Assembly: GCA_964388835.1 (NCBI GenBank)
Contig: CAYMBZ010000033.1
Coordinates: 1 to 18,521, forward strand
Direction: 5' to 3'
Length of the DNA: 18,521 nucleotides
Origin: UBA1738 sp964388835
Lineage (GTDB): Bacteria > Bacillota > Clostridia > UBA1381
Shown here piece after piece: positions 16,140-18,521 of the stretch. Numbering within the stretch: position 1 is the first letter of the stretch; each line of letters opens with the position of its first letter. The notes under the pieces are model-generated. The model was not told the origin of the DNA, made no database searches, and saw only the letters and a program-made list of their open reading frames with translations. A program made the translations under genes and the position numbers.

Positions 16140-16169
16140 ATAGTATGAAAAAATCCCTCATTAGGTGAC
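16140..16169 (-). promoter_or_regulatory. Possible sigma-E promoter for yunB
   Basis: On the minus strand CATACTAT (16140-16147) differs at one position from the sigma-E -10 consensus CATACAnT. Fourteen bases upstream is GTCACCTA, a weak partial match to the -35 element. The spacing fits sigma-E and yunB belongs to that regulon in Bacillus. Against it, the predicted start site would fall almost on the Shine-Dalgarno sequence, leaving a very short leader. Confidence 0.25.
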
Positions 16170-16192
16170 AAAGGGAGTGCAAACGCACTCCC
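16145..16192 (-). terminator. Overlapping hairpins after thrS, probable terminator
   Basis: Seven bases after the thrS stop codon (minus strand) lies a perfect 8-base-pair hairpin GGGAGTGC-GTTT-GCACTCCC (16173-16192), followed by TTTGT, a poor U-tract. A second stem can form between TCCCT and AGGGA (16153-16175), and it is followed directly by six T residues (16147-16152), a proper U-tract. The two stems share the bases TCCC, so they are mutually exclusive. Termination is likely but may be partial. Confidence 0.55.
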
Positions 16193-16197
16193 GAGCC

Positions 16198-17946
16198 TTA
16201 AATTCTCTTTGTTCTGATTTCTTCCGAAAGCTCGTCAATAAATTCGTCAATGGTTTTGCTTCCGACGTCGCCGTCCTTTCTCGAACGTATCGAAACAACT
16301 CCGTTTTCGATATCCTTATCGCCAACAATCAACATATAAGGTACCTTTTCAAGCTGAGCCTCGCGAATCTTATATCCGATTTTCTCGGCACGGTCATCAA
16401 GCTCCAATCTGATAATTCCCGCATCCTCAAGCTTCTTCATAACCTCTCGTGCGTACTCGTGATGTCTGTCCGCAATAGGCATTATCTTAACCTGAACCGG
16501 AGCAAGCCACACCGGGAACGCCCCCGCGTATTTTTCAATCAAAAGTGCAAGAGTTCTTTCATAACATCCGATAGATGTTCTGTGGATGATATACGGATTC
16601 TTCTTCACTCCGTCCTTATCCACGTATTCCATACCGAACTTCTCCGCAAGCATTTGGTCTATCTGCAGAGTTATTAAAGTATCCTCTTTGCCGAATACAT
16701 TCTTAATCTGAATATCAAGCTTAGGACCGTAGAAAGCAGCTTCACCTACACCTATTTTGTACGGAATTTCCAGGTGATTGAGTATCTTTTCCATTATACC
16801 CTGAGCTTCATCCCACTGCTCTTCCGTTCCGATATACTTATCCCGGTCATTTGGATTCCACTGTGAGAAGCGGTAAGAAACATCCTCATAAAGTCCCAAT
16901 GTTTTGAGCATGTATATAGCAAGCTCAAGACAACCTTTAAATTCTTCCTCAAGCTGCTCGGGTGTACACATTAAGTGCCCCTCGGAAATTGTGAACTGGC
17001 GTACACGAATAAGTCCGTGCATCTCGCCCGATGCTTCGTTTCTGAACAGCGTGGAAGTCTCCGCAAGTCGCATAGGCAAGTCTCTGTAGGAGCGACCTCT
17101 GTTCAAAAATGCCTGATACTGGAACGGACATGTCATAGGACGCAGTGCAAATACCTCTTTATCCTTTTCTTCATCCCCCAGGACAAACATACCGTCCTGA
17201 TAGTGATCCCAGTGACCCGACAACTTATACAAATCACTTTTGGCCATCAACGGTGTTTTCGTCAACTGCCAGCCGCGTCTCTGCTCTTCATCCTCCACAA
17301 ATCTCTGCAAAAGCTGAATTACTCTTGCACCTTTTGGAAGCATTATAGGAAGTCCCTGTCCAATAATATCTGAGGTAGTGAAAAGCTCCAGTTCACGACC
17401 GAGCTTGTTATGGTCGCGTTTTCTTGCTTCTTCACGTTGCTCTAAATATTCTGCAAGCTCATCCTTTGTCTTAAACGCCGTTCCGTAAATTCTCTGAAGC
17501 ATCTTATTATGCTCATCGCCGCGCCAGTAAGCGCCGGTTGCGCTCAAAAGTTTAAACGCTTTAATCTTGCTTGTGTAATTGATATGCGGGCCCGCACACA
17601 AATCGGTGAAATCACCCTGCTTATAAAATGAAATTGTCTCACCCTCCGGAAGCTCGTTTATAAGTTCGGTCTTATAAGGCTCATCCTTCATAAGCTCAAG
17701 AGCCTCGCTTCTTGAAAGCTCAAAGCGCTCGATTTTGAGATTTTCCTTTGCTATTTTCTTCATCTCGGCTTCGATTTTTTCCAAATCCTCCGATGTAAAG
17801 GTGTGCTCCGAGTCAAAATCATAATAAAAACCCGTATCAATTGCCGGTCCTATCGCAAGTTTGGTTTCCGGGAACAGCCTTTTTACAGCCTGTGCCAACA
17901 CGTGTGACGCGGAATGTCTCAGCGTCTGAAGTTCATTCATTTCCAT
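16198..17946 (-). CDS. thrS: Threonyl-tRNA synthetase lacking the TGS domain
   Basis: A 582-residue class II aminoacyl-tRNA synthetase that charges tRNA-Thr. The editing domain starts almost at the N-terminus with HSASH (H11, H15) and completes its site with DLCAGPH (C117, H121). The catalytic core has the zinc ligands C273 (in RPMTCPFQ), H324 and H455, motif 2 as FRNEASGEMHGLIRVRQF (301-318) and motif 3 near IHRTSIGCYERTLALL. The anticodon-binding domain begins at WLAPVQV. The roughly 60-residue N-terminal TGS domain of the E. coli enzyme is absent. No in-frame room exists for it, because the T-box terminator ends about 50 bases upstream. AAGGAG lies 7 bases before the ATG. Expression is controlled by the upstream T-box. 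Confidence 0.96.
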   Translation of the reverse strand: MEMNELQTLRHSASHVLAQAVKRLFPETKLAIGPAIDTGFYYDFDSEHTFTSEDLEKIEAEMKKIAKENLKIERFELSRSEALELMKDEPYKTELINELPEGETISFYKQGDFTDLCAGPHINYTSKIKAFKLLSATGAYWRGDEHNKMLQRIYGTAFKTKDELAEYLEQREEARKRDHNKLGRELELFTTSDIIGQGLPIMLPKGARVIQLLQRFVEDEEQRRGWQLTKTPLMAKSDLYKLSGHWDHYQDGMFVLGDEEKDKEVFALRPMTCPFQYQAFLNRGRSYRDLPMRLAETSTLFRNEASGEMHGLIRVRQFTISEGHLMCTPEQLEEEFKGCLELAIYMLKTLGLYEDVSYRFSQWNPNDRDKYIGTEEQWDEAQGIMEKILNHLEIPYKIGVGEAAFYGPKLDIQIKNVFGKEDTLITLQIDQMLAEKFGMEYVDKDGVKKNPYIIHRTSIGCYERTLALLIEKYAGAFPVWLAPVQVKIMPIADRHHEYAREVMKKLEDAGIIRLELDDRAEKIGYKIREAQLEKVPYMLIVGDKDIENGVVSIRSRKDGDVGSKTIDEFIDELSEEIRTKRI

Positions 17947-17995
17947 AATATTACTCCTTTTTCAGATTTACATTGTGATAACGATTTTTTCTTGA

Positions 17996-18037
17996 AATAA
18001 AAAACACCCCAAGAAAACAAACGCTTTCTTAGGGGTG
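17996..18037 (-). terminator. T-box-controlled intrinsic terminator upstream of thrS
   Basis: On the minus strand CACCCCTAAGAAA pairs with TTTCTTGGGGTG across a short loop, with one bulged base, and TTTTTTATT follows. The 5' arm CACCCC is the same segment that would pair with AGGGTG of the T-box sequence to form the antiterminator. This mutual exclusion is the expected T-box switch. Confidence 0.92.
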
Positions 18038-18246
18038 CAAAATTCTATGCACGGTTCCACCCTAATTATGATAAATCATCACTCATTTTACCTTTAACGC
18101 AAAGCTGTGCGGCGATACCTACTGAAAATTTCGATATGCAACTCCAAAGCGGTGTTCATCAGCTGCCACCGCAGGAATATTTACAGCCGCGATATTCCCT
18201 CTCTTTGCGGATTTGCAGATGACTACTGTCTTTTTCATCGTCTTTA
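17996..18246 (-). promoter_or_regulatory. Threonine-specific T-box riboswitch
   Basis: The thrS leader carries the T-box consensus AGGGTGGAACCGTGC (18049-18063, minus strand). Stem I is recognisable: AGTA motif near its 5' side, then AGAGGGAATAT and CGCGGCTGTAA closing on ATATTCC, which form the distal bulge and loop. On the 3' side, ATGAACACCGC presents an ACC codon (18151-18153) in the specifier position, and ACC encodes threonine. TTTGGAGT and CAGTAGG follow, as usual before stem III. The tRNA-acceptor-binding bulge reads TGGA (18056-18059), which predicts a U discriminator base in tRNA-Thr. Uncharged tRNA-Thr should stabilise the antiterminator and switch thrS on. Confidence 0.94.
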
Positions 18247-18250
18247 TCAT

Positions 18251-18279
18251 ATTATTGCACTTTTTTTCAAAAAAGTCAA
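18251..18279 (-). promoter_or_regulatory. Sigma-A-type promoter for the T-box and thrS
   Basis: On the minus strand the -35 box TTGACT (18274-18279) is 17 bases from the -10 box AATAAT (18251-18256, one mismatch to TATAAT). The -35 box overlaps the TGA stop codon of the HAD gene (18276-18278). The start site would be near 18244, just ahead of T-box stem I. Confidence 0.75.
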
Positions 18280-18521
18280 GAGTTATTAACCAAAAAATCC
18301 GACATTTTTTTTAAATCGTCAAAAATGTAATCCGCTCCCGCGTTTTCAAGTTCATTTTCTTCAGCATAACCGCACCGCACCCCGGCAGATGCAATTCCGC
18401 ATTTTTTTGCGCCTTCGATATCCTGTTTTCTGTCCCCAATCATAATAACTCGAGACAAATCTGCCGGCCTTGCCTGATTTAACACTTCTGTTATAACTTC
18501 ATCCTTATAATTTCGTGTACC
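18276..18521 (-). CDS. HAD-family phosphatase, phosphoglycolate phosphatase-like (5' end outside window)
   Basis: The C-terminal 81 residues of a haloacid dehalogenase-type hydrolase; the reading frame stays open to the window edge. The segment VIMIGDRKQDIEGAKKCGI carries HAD motif IV (GDRKQDI, with the metal-binding aspartates) and the following helix, and GVRCGYAEENELENAGADYI matches the phosphoglycolate phosphatase/Gph branch. Such enzymes remove phosphate from small metabolites in the cytoplasm; the substrate cannot be read from this fragment. The catalytic DxD motif I lies outside the window. Its stop codon overlaps the thrS promoter. Confidence 0.88.
   Translation of the reverse strand, partial: GTRNYKDEVITEVLNQARPADLSRVIMIGDRKQDIEGAKKCGIASAGVRCGYAEENELENAGADYIFDDLKKMSDFLVNNS

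Noticed and set aside
1..18521. Mobile element, CRISPR array, phage or defence system
   Set aside because: No transposase, integrase, repeat-spacer pattern or defence-type gene was seen; the genes are conserved core functions all on one strand.

Overview
The window reads as a stretch of a sporulating, low-to-moderate GC member of the Bacillota, most likely class Clostridia. The grounds are a threonine-specific T-box riboswitch ahead of thrS, the sporulation gene yunB, the gene order acpP-rnc-radical SAM-smc-ftsY, strong purine-rich Shine-Dalgarno sequences, TTGACT/TATAAT-type promoters, and an adjacent UPF0237/UPF0210 gene pair. I cannot name the genus. Every gene I accept lies on the minus strand, so transcription runs from high to low coordinates.

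Layout in the direction of transcription. (1) 18521-18276: the C-terminal end of a HAD-family phosphatase. (2) 18279-16198: a sigma-A promoter whose -35 box overlaps the HAD stop codon, a T-box leader with terminator, then thrS, which encodes a threonyl-tRNA synthetase without the TGS domain. (3) 16192-16145: overlapping hairpins. (4) 16121-12783: yunB, ligA and a DUF6873-like gene, tightly packed. (5) 12655-6128: a promoter, then acpP, rnc, an Elp3-like radical SAM gene, smc and ftsY. (6) 6101-2689: a promoter, then hom, thrB and lysC, for the aspartate-family amino acids. (7) 2619-219: rlmB, an ACT-domain gene (UPF0237) and a UPF0210 gene, ending in a clear intrinsic terminator. (8) 218-1: no convincing gene, but a second hairpin, a small palindrome and a possible plus-strand promoter.

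How the genes work together. The hom-thrB-lysC cluster makes phosphohomoserine, the threonine precursor, from aspartate. Threonine synthase (thrC) and aspartate-semialdehyde dehydrogenase are not in the window. The nearby thrS is controlled by uncharged tRNA-Thr through its T-box, whereas the hom leader is too short to hold one. The acpP-to-ftsY block joins lipid acyl carrier, double-stranded RNA processing, chromosome condensation and membrane targeting, as is common in Firmicutes.

This is mainly conserved core-genome DNA. I see no phage, insertion sequence, CRISPR array, tRNA or rRNA. The parts of uncertain function, and so the best candidates for new biology, are the DUF6873-like protein beside LigA, the Elp3-like radical SAM protein between rnc and smc, and the UPF0237/UPF0210 pair. 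I found no evidence of an entirely new multi-gene system.
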